Source of the DNA: Thermobispora bispora DSM 43833
GTDB taxonomy: Bacteria > Actinomycetota > Actinomycetes > Streptosporangiales > Streptosporangiaceae
Length of the DNA stretch: 64,000 nt
Reading direction: 5' to 3'
Assembly (NCBI RefSeq): GCF_000092645.1
Contig: NC_014165.1
Span: 744,001 to 808,000 of the forward strand
A program made the translations under genes and the position numbers. Position 1 is the stretch's first letter. Every line of letters starts with the position of its first letter. A model generated the notes under the pieces. It did not search any database and was not told the DNA's origin. It saw nothing but the letters and a program-made list of their open reading frames with translations. Positions 1 to 8,947 of the stretch are shown here, one piece after another.

Positions 1-480
1 GCGAAGGCCGTCAAGCCGGACATCAAGGTCCAGAGCAAGTACCTGACCCAGCCGCCGGACTTCACCGGCTTCAACGACCCGGCGAAGGGCAAGACCGTCG
101 CCCAGGGCATGTACGACGCGGGCGCCGACGTGATCTACCAGGCGGCCGGCGGCTCCGGCAGCGGCGTGTTCGAGGCGGCCAAGGCGGCCGGCGCCATGGC
201 GATCGGCGTCGACTCCGACCAGGCGGCCCTCCCCGCGTACGCGGAGGTCAAGGACGTCATCATCACGTCGATGCTGAAGAAGGTCGACGTCGCGGTCTAC
301 GACTTCATCAAGAACGCCACCGCCGGCACCGTGCAGTCCGGCCCCGTCGTCTACGACCTGAAGGCCGGTGGCGTCGACTACTCCACCACCGGCGGCCACG
401 TCGACGACATCAAGGCCACCCTCGACGAGTACAAGCAGAAGATCATCAACGGCGAGATCACGGTTCCGACCGGCGCCTGA
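1..480 (+). CDS. BMP-family nucleoside ABC transporter substrate-binding protein (3' part)
   Basis: The reading frame is open from base 1 to the TGA at 478-480, so only the last 159 codons are present. Two stretches, GADVIYQAAGGSGSGVFEAA and GVDSDQAALPAYAEVKDVII, are typical of the C-terminal lobe of BMP/Med/PnrA-type lipoproteins, which bind purine and other nucleosides outside the membrane. The gene leads a nucleoside transporter and salvage operon, which fits that ligand class. The signal peptide and lipobox lie upstream of the window. A 15-bp perfect hairpin directly follows the stop codon and separates this gene from the ATPase gene. Such a structure commonly lets the binding protein be made in excess over the membrane parts. 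Confidence 0.93.
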   Translation, partial: AKAVKPDIKVQSKYLTQPPDFTGFNDPAKGKTVAQGMYDAGADVIYQAAGGSGSGVFEAAKAAGAMAIGVDSDQAALPAYAEVKDVIITSMLKKVDVAVYDFIKNATAGTVQSGPVVYDLKAGGVDYSTTGGHVDDIKATLDEYKQKIINGEITVPTGA

Positions 481-486
481 CGCGGC

Positions 487-521
487 GGCCGTGGGGACCG
501 GTGACCCCGGTCCCCACGGCC
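487..521 (+). terminator. Strong hairpin between binding-protein and ATPase genes
   Basis: Bases 487-501 pair perfectly with 507-521 (15 bp, 5-nt loop). There is no T-run, so it could be a partial terminator or a 3'-end stabiliser of the binding-protein mRNA. Its right arm covers a GTG at 501 that is in frame with the next gene, which makes that GTG an unlikely start. Confidence 0.75.
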
Positions 522-569
522 CTTCCCGTCACTGATGATCAACCCGGACTCCGCACGGAGGAGGCGGTC

Positions 570-2108
570 ATTTCCACCGCGACGGAACCTGCTGCGGTGG
601 AGCTTGTCGGGATAACCAAGAGGTTCCCCGGGGTCGTCGCCAACCGCGACATCCACCTCCGCGTCGCGAAAGGCCAGATCCACGCGATCGTGGGGGAGAA
701 CGGGGCCGGCAAGTCCACCCTCATGAAGATCCTCTACGGCATGCAGCGCCCCGACGAGGGTGAGATCCGGATCAACGGGTCGCCGGTCGGCTTCCACAGC
801 CCCGCCGACGCGATCTCCGCCGGCATCGGCATGGTCCACCAGCACTTCATGCTGGCCGACAACCTCACCGTGCTGGAGAACGTCATCCTCGGCAGCGAAC
901 CCCGGCGGGGCGGCATCGCCATCGACTTCGCCGCGGCCCGGAAGAAGATCAAGGAGATCTCCGACGCGTACGGCCTCGGCATCCGGCCCGACGTCCCGGT
1001 GGAGGAGCTGGGCGTCGGCGACCGGCAGCGCGTGGAGATCCTCAAGGTCCTCTACCGCGGCGCGCGGATCCTCATCCTCGACGAGCCCACGGCCGTGCTC
1101 GTCCCCCATGAGGTGGACGAGCTCTTCGAGAACCTGCGCGGCCTGGTCCGCGAGGGCCTGACCATCATCTTCATCTCGCACAAGCTCGACGAGGTGCTCC
1201 GGGTCGCCGACGCCATCACGGTGATCTGCCGCGGCACCACCGTCGCCACGGTCGACCCCAAGCAGGTGACCGCCCGCCAGCTCGCCGAGCTGATGGTCGG
1301 CGGCGAGCTGCCGAGCCCGGAGACGCGCGAGTCCACGGTCACCGACGTCACGGTCCTCTCCGTGCGGGACCTGACCGTGCGCAACCCGGACGGCCGGGTG
1401 GTCGTCGACAACGTGAGCTTCGACATCCGCAAGGGCGAGGTCCTCGGCATCGCCGGGGTGGAGGGCAACGGCCAGAACGAGCTGGTCGAGGCGCTCATGG
1501 GCATCCGCCCGTCCACCGGGCGGATCGTGCTGAACGGCACGGACATCAGCGAGTACCCCACCCGGAGGCGGCGCGAGGCGGGGATCGGCTACATCCCGGC
1601 CGACCGGCACCGGCACGGCCTGCTGCTCGAGTCGCCGCTCTGGGAGAACCGGATCCTCGGCCACCAGACCCGCCGCCCGAACGTCAAGGGCCGCCGGGGC
1701 ATCTGGCTCGACCGGGCGGGCGCGCGCGCCGACACCCGGCGGATCGTGCGGGAGTACGACGTCCGCACCCCCGGGATCGACGTCCACGCCACCGCCCTCT
1801 CCGGCGGCAACCAGCAGAAGCTCATCGTGGGCCGGGAGATGAGCGGCGACCCGGTGCTGCTGATCGCCAGCCACCCGACCCGCGGGGTCGACGTCGGCGC
1901 CCAGGCGGCCATCTGGGACCACCTGCGGGCCGCCCGGGCCAAGGGCCTGGCGGTGCTGCTGATCTCCGCGGACCTCGACGAGCTCATCGGCCTGTCCGAC
2001 ACGCTCAAGGTGATCCTGCGCGGCAGGATCGTCGCGGACATCGACCCGTCCACGGTGACTCCCGAGCGGCTCGGCTCGGCCATGACCGGCGCTGAGGAGG
2101 GCATGTGA
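570..2108 (+). CDS. Nucleoside ABC transporter ATP-binding protein (tandem NBDs)
   Basis: This is a two-domain ATPase of the BMP/RbsA type, about 512 residues. The first nucleotide-binding domain has Walker A GENGAGKST and Walker B ILILDEPTA. The second has the degenerate P-loop GVEGNGQNE, with no Lys, that is usual in this family, and the signature LSGGNQQKL. It would energise the two permeases that follow. The start is unclear. GTG 501 lies in a hairpin. GTG 597, just before the ELVGITKRF motif, has a weak ribosome site. A perfect GGAGGAGG at 557-564 sits five bases before an in-frame ATT at 570. I give the ATT start because of that site, but GTG 597 remains possible. The end overlaps the next start by four bases. 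Confidence 0.92.
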   Translation: MSTATEPAAVELVGITKRFPGVVANRDIHLRVAKGQIHAIVGENGAGKSTLMKILYGMQRPDEGEIRINGSPVGFHSPADAISAGIGMVHQHFMLADNLTVLENVILGSEPRRGGIAIDFAAARKKIKEISDAYGLGIRPDVPVEELGVGDRQRVEILKVLYRGARILILDEPTAVLVPHEVDELFENLRGLVREGLTIIFISHKLDEVLRVADAITVICRGTTVATVDPKQVTARQLAELMVGGELPSPETRESTVTDVTVLSVRDLTVRNPDGRVVVDNVSFDIRKGEVLGIAGVEGNGQNELVEALMGIRPSTGRIVLNGTDISEYPTRRRREAGIGYIPADRHRHGLLLESPLWENRILGHQTRRPNVKGRRGIWLDRAGARADTRRIVREYDVRTPGIDVHATALSGGNQQKLIVGREMSGDPVLLIASHPTRGVDVGAQAAIWDHLRAARAKGLAVLLISADLDELIGLSDTLKVILRGRIVADIDPSTVTPERLGSAMTGAEEGM

Positions 2109-3247
2109 CTTCCTTTCTCGATCGCGCGCTCGGCCGGGTACGGCTCGGCGGCTGGCTCGCCTTCGCCGCCCCGCTGCTCGCAGTCGCGTTCGCCGCGCTG
2201 ATCACCTCGGCGGTGCTGCTGATCGCCGGGCACCGGCCGGTGGCGGCCTTCTCCGCGCTCGTCGAGTACGGCTCGGCCCCGCGCACCATGGCCGTCATCG
2301 TCAACACGGCGACGCATTACTACATCGCCGCGCTCGCCGTGGCGATCGGGTTCCGGATGAACCTGTTCAACATCGGGGTGGACGGCCAGTACCGGCTGGC
2401 CGCGGTGGTGGCCGCCGGCGTCGGCGGCGCGGCGCTCCTCCCCGGTGTGCTCAACCTCCTGCTCGTCATCCTGGTCGCGGTGGTCGTCGGCGCGCTCTGG
2501 TCGGCGATCGCGGGCGTGCTCAAGGTGGTCCGGGGCGTCAGCGAGGTCATCTCGACGATCATGCTGAACGCGATCGCGACCGGCCTCGGCTCGTGGCTGC
2601 TGATCAACCACCTCGGCGTGGTGACCGGGAACGAGATGGCGACCCGCCCGATCCCCGAGGGCTCCCGGATGCCCGGGCTGTCGCTCATCCCCGGGGCGGA
2701 CCTGCCGGTCACCGGGTTCCTCGTGCTCGCGGTCGCCCTCGGCATCGCCTACCACGTGCTGCTCAGCCGGACCCGGTTCGGCTTCGAGCTCCGGGCCACC
2801 GGCCAGTCCCTGACCGCGGCGGTGGCGAGCGGGGTCGACGTCAAGAAGATGGTCATCGCCGCGATGACCGTCTCGGGCGCCGTGGCCGGGCTGATCGGCA
2901 TGGTCGAGCTGCTGAGCGGCTCGTACCGGTACAGCAACAACTTCCCGGCCGGGCTGGGCTTCACCGGGATCGCGATCGCGCTGCTCGGCAGGAACCACCC
3001 GGTGGGCATGGCGCTCGGCGCCCTGCTCTGGAGCTTCCTGGACAACTCCTCCGACGCGCTCCAGCTCCTCGACATCTCCAAGGAGATCGTCGCGATCATG
3101 CAGGGCGTGACCGTCCTGTCGGTGATCATCGCGTACGAGCTGGTCCACCGGTACCAGGTCGTCGCGGGTCAGCGCCGGGTCGGCAAGGAGCTGAGCGCGT
3201 CCGGCGCGGAGGACGCGGCGGCCGGGACGGGCGCGCTCGCGCGCTAG
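2105..3247 (+). CDS. Nucleoside ABC transporter permease (NupP/YufP-like)
   Basis: This 380-residue multi-pass membrane protein is of the BPD_transp_2 (LIV/BMP) permease type. Hydrophobic segments run through most of it. The stretch GFRMNLFNIGVDGQYRLAA and the cytoplasmic-loop-like stretch FELRATGQSLTAAVASGVDV match permeases that pair with BMP-type binding proteins. The GTG start overlaps the ATPase stop (GTGA), indicating translational coupling. Together with the second permease it would form the heterodimeric channel for nucleosides. Confidence 0.93.
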   Translation: MTSFLDRALGRVRLGGWLAFAAPLLAVAFAALITSAVLLIAGHRPVAAFSALVEYGSAPRTMAVIVNTATHYYIAALAVAIGFRMNLFNIGVDGQYRLAAVVAAGVGGAALLPGVLNLLLVILVAVVVGALWSAIAGVLKVVRGVSEVISTIMLNAIATGLGSWLLINHLGVVTGNEMATRPIPEGSRMPGLSLIPGADLPVTGFLVLAVALGIAYHVLLSRTRFGFELRATGQSLTAAVASGVDVKKMVIAAMTVSGAVAGLIGMVELLSGSYRYSNNFPAGLGFTGIAIALLGRNHPVGMALGALLWSFLDNSSDALQLLDISKEIVAIMQGVTVLSVIIAYELVHRYQVVAGQRRVGKELSASGAEDAAAGTGALAR

Positions 3248-3267
3248 GCGGCTGGCGAGGAGAGCAC

Positions 3268-3516
3268 ATGACACTCCTGCTTCCGGCGCCCGGCGGGACG
3301 GCCGCGTGCCGCCGCGCCCCGGCCGGGCCCGCGCTCCCGGCCGGGCCGGCCGTACCGGGCGCGCCCGCGCGCGGCGCGATGATCCTCACCCGGCCGGTGG
3401 ACATCCCCGGCGATCACGTTCCCGGCGGCCGAGACCCGGTCGCCGGACCGCCGGCCGGTGCCGGCGAAGGTGGTGGCCGCACCGTGATGGTGCCTGTGAG
3501 AAAGATGGTGCCGTAG
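3268..3516 (+). CDS. Possible small Pro/Gly/Ala-rich protein between the two permease genes
   Basis: This is an 82-codon frame starting ATG ACA CTC, preceded by a good ribosome site (GAGGAGA, 6 nt upstream). Its stop (TAG 3514-3516) overlaps the GTG start of the second permease by one base. The predicted protein is rich in Pro, Gly, Ala and Arg, has no recognisable domain and shows no membrane segment. Either it is a translated coupling peptide, or it is spacer DNA that happens to be open because of the high GC. I cannot assign a function. Confidence 0.35.
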   Translation: MTLLLPAPGGTAACRRAPAGPALPAGPAVPGAPARGAMILTRPVDIPGDHVPGGRDPVAGPPAGAGEGGGRTVMVPVRKMVP

Positions 3517-4778
3517 TGACCACGACGGAGCTGCCGGTGGCCAAACCGGAGCGGGCCGAACGCCGGCTCCGGCTGAACGGGCCGACGCTGCTGCTCGGAA
3601 TCGCGTTGCTGATCGTGCTGCTCGCGGTGGCGCGCGTGATCACCGGGGCCGACGACCTCACCTCGGCCGGCACCGTGGGCGCCGCGCTCGGCCTCGCCGT
3701 GCCCATCGGGCTCGCCGGCCTCGGCGGCCTGTGGTCGGAGCGGGCCGGCGTGGTGAACATCGGGCTCGAGGGCATGATGATCCTCGGGACCTGGTTCGGG
3801 GCCTGGGGCACGCTGGAGTTCGGCAGCCCCTGGGCCGGGGTGATCGCCGGCGCGATCGGCGGGGCGCTCGGCGGCGTGGTCCACGCGATCGCGACCGTCA
3901 CCTTCGGCGTCGACCACATCATCTCCGGGGTGGCGATCAACATCGTGGGCCTCGGCTTCACCCAGTACCTGTCCAAGCTGGTCTTCGAGGGCATGCCCGG
4001 CGGCGGCAGCAAGCAGTCGCCCCGGCTCCCCGCGATGGAGACGCTGAGCGTGCCGTGGATCGGCGAGCCGCTGCGGTCGCTCGAGGCCTCCCACACCTTC
4101 CTGGTCTCGGATGTCGCCGGGGTGCTGCTGGGCATCACCCAGAACGTGCCCGCGTTCACCCTGCTCGCCATCCTGCTCGTGCCGCTGTCGTACTTCCTGC
4201 TGTGGCGGACCGCGTTCGGGCTGCGGTTACGAGCCTGCGGCGAGCGGCCGGTGGCCGCCGAGTCGCTGGGCGTGAACGTCTACCTGTACAAGTGGATCGC
4301 GGTGGTGGTCTCCGGCCTGCTCGCCGGGCTGGGCGGGGCCTTCCTGTCGATCGTGGCCGCGCAGATCTACCGGGACGGGCAGACCGGTGGCCGCGGCTAC
4401 ATCGGCCTCGCCGCGATGATCTTCGGCAACTGGCGGCCGGGCGGCCTCGCCGGCGGCGCCGCGCTGTTCGGGTACACCGACGCGCTCCAGCTCCGGCAGG
4501 GCGGGGTCTCGGTGCACGCGCTGCTGCTCGTGATCACGCTGCTCCTCGCCGCGGTCGCGGTCTACCACGCGGTGCGGCGGCGCCGGTGGGCGGCGCTCAT
4601 CTCCGGGGCGGCGGCGGTTGTGATCTTCGTGGCCTTCACGGTGACCGACGTGGTCCCTGAGCAGTTCACCTCGTTCACCCCGCACCTCACCACGCTGCTG
4701 GTGCTGGCGCTCGCCTCCCAGCGGCTGCGCATGCCGGCCGCCGATGGTGTTCCGTATCGGAGAGGGCAGACCACATGA
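3516..4778 (+). CDS. Nucleoside ABC transporter permease (NupQ/YufQ-like)
   Basis: This 420-residue multi-pass permease of the same superfamily as the preceding one has the typical LWSERAGVVNIGLEGMMILG and GLRLRACGERPVAAESLGV segments. The GTG at 3516 gives MTTTELPVAKPERAERRLR before the first membrane helix. Upstream in-frame codons are low-complexity and do not look like permease sequence. The stop overlaps the cytidine deaminase start by four bases (ATGA), so transport and the first catabolic enzyme are translationally coupled. Confidence 0.92.
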   Translation: MTTTELPVAKPERAERRLRLNGPTLLLGIALLIVLLAVARVITGADDLTSAGTVGAALGLAVPIGLAGLGGLWSERAGVVNIGLEGMMILGTWFGAWGTLEFGSPWAGVIAGAIGGALGGVVHAIATVTFGVDHIISGVAINIVGLGFTQYLSKLVFEGMPGGGSKQSPRLPAMETLSVPWIGEPLRSLEASHTFLVSDVAGVLLGITQNVPAFTLLAILLVPLSYFLLWRTAFGLRLRACGERPVAAESLGVNVYLYKWIAVVVSGLLAGLGGAFLSIVAAQIYRDGQTGGRGYIGLAAMIFGNWRPGGLAGGAALFGYTDALQLRQGGVSVHALLLVITLLLAAVAVYHAVRRRRWAALISGAAAVVIFVAFTVTDVVPEQFTSFTPHLTTLLVLALASQRLRMPAADGVPYRRGQTT

Positions 4779-5164
4779 CGATCGATTGGCAGCGGCTGCG
4801 CGACGCGGCGTGCGAGGTGATGGCGAACGCCTACGCGCCGTACTCCAAGTTCCCGGTGGGCGCCGCCGCCCTGGTGGACGACGGCCGGGTGGTGACCGGG
4901 TGCAACGTGGAGAACGCCTCCTACGGCCTCGGCCTGTGCGCCGAGTGCGGCCTGGTCTCCGCCCTGCACGCCACCGGGGGCGGCCGCCTCGTGGCCTTCA
5001 CCTGCGTGGACGGGCACGGCGAGCTGCTCATGCCGTGCGGGCGCTGCCGCCAGCTCCTGCTCGAGCACGGCGGGCCCGACCTGCTCATCGAGACCCCCGA
5101 AGGACCGCGGCGGCTCGCCGAGCTGCTGCCGTACGCCTTCGGGCCGGACGATCTGTCCCGCTAG
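4775..5164 (+). CDS. cdd: Cytidine deaminase
   Basis: This 129-residue enzyme deaminates cytidine and deoxycytidine to uridine and deoxyuridine. It is the usual size for the small tetrameric class. The motif CNVENASYG and the zinc site are clear: CAEC (catalytic Glu and zinc Cys) and PCGRCRQ (two zinc Cys). It lies in the nucleoside transporter operon, overlapping the permease stop by ATGA, and is followed 28 bases later by thymidine phosphorylase, which can act on its deoxyuridine product. Confidence 0.97.
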   Translation: MTIDWQRLRDAACEVMANAYAPYSKFPVGAAALVDDGRVVTGCNVENASYGLGLCAECGLVSALHATGGGRLVAFTCVDGHGELLMPCGRCRQLLLEHGGPDLLIETPEGPRRLAELLPYAFGPDDLSR

Positions 5165-5192
5165 TGCGGCACCGGAGCGAGAGGTAGGGGAC

Positions 5193-6479
5193 ATGGGGTT
5201 CGATGCGATCGAGGTGATCGTCACCAAGCGGGACGGCGGCGAGCTGTCCACCGCGCAGATCGACTGGGTGGTCGACGCATACACGCGCGGCGCGGTGGCC
5301 GAGGAGCAGATGGCCGCGCTGCTCATGGCGATCCTGCTCAACGGCATGAACCGCCGGGAGATCGCGGACTGGACCAAGGCGATGATCCGGACGGGGGAGC
5401 GGATGGACTGGTCCGCCCTCGACCGGCCGACCGCGGACAAGCACTCCACCGGCGGGGTGGGGGACAAGATCACGCTGCCGCTCGCCCCGCTCGTGGCGGC
5501 CTGCGGCGCGTACGTCCCCCAGCTCTCCGGCCGCGGGCTCGGCCACACCGGCGGCACGCTCGACAAGCTCGAGTCCATCCCCGGGTGGCGGGCCACGCTC
5601 TCCCAGGAGGAGATGCTCCAGGTCATCCGCACCGCCGGCGCGGTGGTCTGCGCCGCCGGCGCCGGGCTGGCGCCGGCCGACCGGAAGATCTACGCGCTCC
5701 GCGACGTCACCGGCACGGTCGAGTCGATCCCGCTGATCGCCTCCTCGATCATGTCCAAGAAGATCGCCGAGGGCACCGGGTCGCTCGTGCTCGACGTCAA
5801 GGTCGGCTCGGGCGCGTTCATGAAGGACGTGGCGAGCGCCCGGGAGCTCGCCCGGACCATGGTCGACCTCGGCCTGGACGCGGGCGTGCGCACCGTCGCC
5901 CTGCTCACCGCCATGGACCGCCCGCTCGGCCGGGCCGTGGGAAACGCCCTGGAGGTCGCCGAGGCCGTCGAGGTCCTCGCCGGCGGCGGGCCGTCCGACG
6001 TGGTCGAGCTCACCGTACGGCTCGCCCGGGAGATGCTCGAGGCCGCCCAGGTGCCCAACCCCAAGGACCCCGAGCAGGCCCTCAAGGACGGGTCGGCCAT
6101 GGACGTCTGGCGGCGCATGATCCGCGCCCAGGGCGGCGACCCGGACGCCCCGCTGCCCGAGGCCAACGAGGTCACCGTGGTCAGCGCGCCCGCCACCGGG
6201 GTGCTCACCCGCCTCGACGCCTACGCGGTCGGGGTGGCGGCCTGGCGGCTCGGGGCCGGCCGGGCCCGCAAGGAGGACCCGGTGTCGGCGACCGCGGGCG
6301 TCACCCTCCACGCCAAGCCGGGCGACCGGGTGACCCGCGGCCAGCCCCTGCTCACCCTGCACGCGGACGACCCGGCCCGCTTCGAGCGGGCGCTCCAGGT
6401 GCTCGAGGGCGCGTACACGATCGAGGAGAACGGCACCCCGGACCTGCTCCCGCTCGTCATCGAACGGATCGCCGGATAG
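5193..6479 (+). CDS. deoA: Thymidine phosphorylase
   Basis: This 428-residue pyrimidine nucleoside phosphorylase cleaves thymidine or deoxyuridine with phosphate to the base and deoxyribose-1-phosphate. The signature KHSTGGVGDKITLPLAPLVA and the stretch SGRGLGHTGGTLDKLES are present, followed by the glycosyltransferase alpha/beta domain and a C-terminal domain with the typical HAKPGDRVTRGQPL sequence. The start ATG 5193 follows a purine-rich site (GAGAGGTAGGGG). It belongs to the same operon as cdd and the transporter. Confidence 0.97.
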   Translation: MGFDAIEVIVTKRDGGELSTAQIDWVVDAYTRGAVAEEQMAALLMAILLNGMNRREIADWTKAMIRTGERMDWSALDRPTADKHSTGGVGDKITLPLAPLVAACGAYVPQLSGRGLGHTGGTLDKLESIPGWRATLSQEEMLQVIRTAGAVVCAAGAGLAPADRKIYALRDVTGTVESIPLIASSIMSKKIAEGTGSLVLDVKVGSGAFMKDVASARELARTMVDLGLDAGVRTVALLTAMDRPLGRAVGNALEVAEAVEVLAGGGPSDVVELTVRLAREMLEAAQVPNPKDPEQALKDGSAMDVWRRMIRAQGGDPDAPLPEANEVTVVSAPATGVLTRLDAYAVGVAAWRLGAGRARKEDPVSATAGVTLHAKPGDRVTRGQPLLTLHADDPARFERALQVLEGAYTIEENGTPDLLPLVIERIAG

Positions 6480-6622
6480 GGACCGCGCCACGGGCGGCGG
6501 TACGGCGCCGCCCTCGAACGCCCCGCGGCGAGCACCGGCGGGACCGCGCGGCGGGCCGTACCCGTACACCGATCGCACGGCGCGGCCCGCCGGCCGCGCC
6601 CGGACCTGAAAGACTGAACCGC

Positions 6623-6976
6623 ATGGCGAAGAAGATCGACGCGCCGCACCGGATCCCCGCCGAGGGCGGGAAGATCATCGACGAGTACATCGGCCGGGTC
6701 GGCACCGGCGACGACCGGGTCTCCATCGCGCACATGCAGGCGCCGCCCGGGTGGGCCGAGCCGGCCCAGACCCCGGAGTTCACCGAGTACACGATCGTGC
6801 TCAAGGGCTCGGTCGTGGTGGAGCACGCCGGGGGCACGGACGTCGTCTCGGCCGGGCAGGCGTTCGTCAGCGAGCCGGGGGAGCGGGTGCGGTACAGCGC
6901 CGGCCCGTCGGGGGCCGAGTACATCGCGGTCTGCCTGCCCGCGTTCTCGCCGGATACCGTGCACCGGGACGAGTGA
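6623..6976 (+). CDS. Small cupin-domain protein
   Basis: This 117-residue single-domain protein starts ATG GCG AAG AAG. Residues about 40-105 have cupin-like strands (EFTEYTIVLKGSVVVEH, then a GQAFVSEPGERVRY turn). The first motif keeps a Glu, but I do not see a full His-His-Glu metal set, so metal binding is uncertain. The gene sits between deoA and add and may be co-transcribed, although the 143-bp gap could hold its own promoter. Its last 26 bases, including the stop, are duplicated in tandem just downstream. Confidence 0.8.
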   Translation: MAKKIDAPHRIPAEGGKIIDEYIGRVGTGDDRVSIAHMQAPPGWAEPAQTPEFTEYTIVLKGSVVVEHAGGTDVVSAGQAFVSEPGERVRYSAGPSGAEYIAVCLPAFSPDTVHRDE

Positions 6977-7002
6977 CGGATACCGTGCACCGGGACCAGT
7001 GA
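6951..7002 (+). repeat. 26-bp tandem duplication spanning the cupin stop codon
   Basis: Bases 6951-6976 and 6977-7002 are identical except for one G/C difference. The unit holds the end of the cupin gene and its TGA. Because 26 is not a multiple of three, the second copy is out of frame, but the first copy's stop keeps the protein intact. Confidence 0.9.
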
Positions 7003-7045
7003 GGAATAGGATTAGGCGAATGACCGATCGGAGTGTGGTGGGCGG

Positions 7046-8134
7046 ATGACGCAGACGCCCACGCTAGAGGAGATCCGCAAGGCGCCCAAGGTCCTCCTCC
7101 ACGACCACCTCGACGGAGGACTCCGCCCCGAGACGATCATCGAGCTCGCCCGCGAGCGCGGCCACCGGCTGCCCTCCACCGACCCGGACAACCTCGCCGA
7201 ATGGTTCCGCGAGTCGGCCGACTCGGGCTCGCTCGAGCGCTACCTCGACACCTTCACCCACACGGTCGCCGTGATGCAGACCCGGGAGGCCCTCACCCGG
7301 GTGGCCGCCGAGTGCGCCGAGGACCTCGCCGACGACGGGATCGTCTACGCCGAGGTCCGGTACGCGCCCGAGCTGCACACCGACGGCGGGCTCACGCTCG
7401 ACGAGGTCGTGGAGGCGGTCCTCGAGGGCTTCCGGATCGGCTCGACCGGCCCCGACGGGCGGCAGCGGATCAGGGTGGGCACGCTGCTCACCGCCATGCG
7501 CCACCAGGCGCGCTCCATGGAGATCGCCGAGCTCGCCGTGCGCTACCGCGACGCGGGCGTGGTCGGCTTCGACATCGCGGGGGCCGAGGCGGGGTACCCG
7601 CCCACCCGGCACCTCGACGCGTTCGAGTACCTCAAGCGGGAGAACGCCCACTTCACCATCCACGCGGGCGAGGGGTTCGGGCTGCCGTCGATCTGGCAGG
7701 CGATCCAGTGGTGCGGCGCCGACCGGCTCGGCCACGGGGTCCGGATCATCGACGACATCACCGTGGCGGACGACGGCACCGTGACGCTCGGCCGGCTCGC
7801 CGCCTACGTCCGGGACAAGCGGATCCCGCTGGAGATGTGCCCGACGTCGAACGTGCAGACCGGGGCGGCGAAGTCGATCGCCGAGCACCCGATCGGCCTG
7901 CTGCGCCGGCTCTGCTTCCGGGTCACCGTGAACACCGACAACCGGCTGATGAGCGGCACCAGCCTCTCCCTGGAGTTCGCCAAGCTCGTCGAGGCGTTCG
8001 GGTACGGCTGGGACGACCTGCAGTGGTTCACGGTGAACGCGATGAAGTCGGCCTTCATCCCGTTCGACGAGCGGCTCGCCCTGATCAACGGTGTGATCAA
8101 GCCCGGTTTCGCGCAGCTCAAGTGGCGGATGTGA
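7046..8134 (+). CDS. add: Adenosine deaminase
   Basis: This 362-residue zinc hydrolase converts adenosine and deoxyadenosine to inosine and deoxyinosine. The N-terminal zinc motif appears as [12 protein letters not shown], where the more common first His-x-His is [13 protein letters not shown] carries the zinc His and catalytic Glu, and GHGVRI and the late [13 protein letters not shown] (zinc Asp) follow. The gene overlaps the next one by four bases (GTGA within ATGTGA). The inosine product can be used by the purine nucleoside phosphorylase at 10.6-11.4 kb. Confidence 0.96.
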   Translation: MTQTPTLEEIRKAPKVLLHDHLDGGLRPETIIELARERGHRLPSTDPDNLAEWFRESADSGSLERYLDTFTHTVAVMQTREALTRVAAECAEDLADDGIVYAEVRYAPELHTDGGLTLDEVVEAVLEGFRIGSTGPDGRQRIRVGTLLTAMRHQARSMEIAELAVRYRDAGVVGFDIAGAEAGYPPTRHLDAFEYLKRENAHFTIHAGEGFGLPSIWQAIQWCGADRLGHGVRIIDDITVADDGTVTLGRLAAYVRDKRIPLEMCPTSNVQTGAAKSIAEHPIGLLRRLCFRVTVNTDNRLMSGTSLSLEFAKLVEAFGYGWDDLQWFTVNAMKSAFIPFDERLALINGVIKPGFAQLKWRM

Positions 8135-8724
8135 AGCCCACGGTCTTCCGGTCGAAGGTGGCCTGGGTGTTCGGCTGGGCCTGGATCGTCTTCGCCCTGC
8201 TGAACGCCTGGGACCTCGCCGTGCGCGGCACCATGCCCTCGGCGCTGATCGCCGCCGCCGTGCTCGGCATCATCACCGTGTTCGTCTTCCTCACCGCGCT
8301 CCGCCCGGCGATCGTGGCCGAGGCCGGCGGGGTCCGGGTCCGCAACCCGCTCCGCACCGCCTACATCCCGTGGAACGCCCTCGGCGCCGTGACGGTGACG
8401 GACGCGATCACCCTCCAGTCGGGCCCGGCCAAGGTCCGGTGCTGGACCCCGCAGGCGTCGCCGCGGGAGCGCGCCCGGGCCGCGGCCCGGGCGGCCAAGG
8501 CCGCCAAGGACCCGAACCTCACCCCGGCCCAGCGCGCCGTCGCCGAGGCGGCCGGCCGTACCCACGCCGACTGGGTGGCCGAATGGCTCACCGCGCTGCG
8601 CGACGAGCGGCGGGACATGTCCACCGGGGAGACCACGGTCACCTGGTCGTGGTGGGCGCTCGCTTCCGTGGCGGCGGCGGTCCTTCTCGCCGGGCTGATC
8701 GTGGTCCTCGCGCTCACCGGCTGA
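8131..8724 (+). CDS. Two-helix membrane protein with a PH-like domain
   Basis: This 197-residue protein begins with GTG inside the add stop (ATGTGA), so it is translationally coupled. Two N-terminal helices (residues about 7-22 and 31-53) are followed by a short bacterial PH-like domain ([26 protein letters not shown], described here as a region). An Ala/Arg-rich, probably helical stretch comes next, and one C-terminal helix closes the protein. Such proteins are common and uncharacterised in actinobacteria. A role at the membrane is likely but the function is unknown. Confidence 0.8.
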   Translation: MKPTVFRSKVAWVFGWAWIVFALLNAWDLAVRGTMPSALIAAAVLGIITVFVFLTALRPAIVAEAGGVRVRNPLRTAYIPWNALGAVTVTDAITLQSGPAKVRCWTPQASPRERARAAARAAKAAKDPNLTPAQRAVAEAAGRTHADWVAEWLTALRDERRDMSTGETTVTWSWWALASVAAAVLLAGLIVVLALTG

Positions 8725-8947
8725 TCGCGGTTCCCGCCTGCACCGGCTGAGCGCGCCGCCCGAACCAGGCCGGGCGGCCCGCGCGGTGTGGCGGCCGAGA
8801 GGCGCACGGCGCGCGGGCCGCCGCCACCGTCCGCTCAGGACCGGGCGGTGGGTTCACCGTGCCCGGCCGGTGGCGAGGTCCTTCCGGCAGTCCGTGCACG
8901 GCCCACGGCGGGGTGTGGCCGCACGGGGCCGCACCCCGCGAGCGGCG

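Noticed and set aside
378-1922. Long open frames opposite the ABC genes and many others like them
   Set aside because: They are rich in Arg, Pro, Gly and Asp, lack family motifs and lie opposite or out of frame with clearly conserved genes. Such frames are common in GC-rich DNA.
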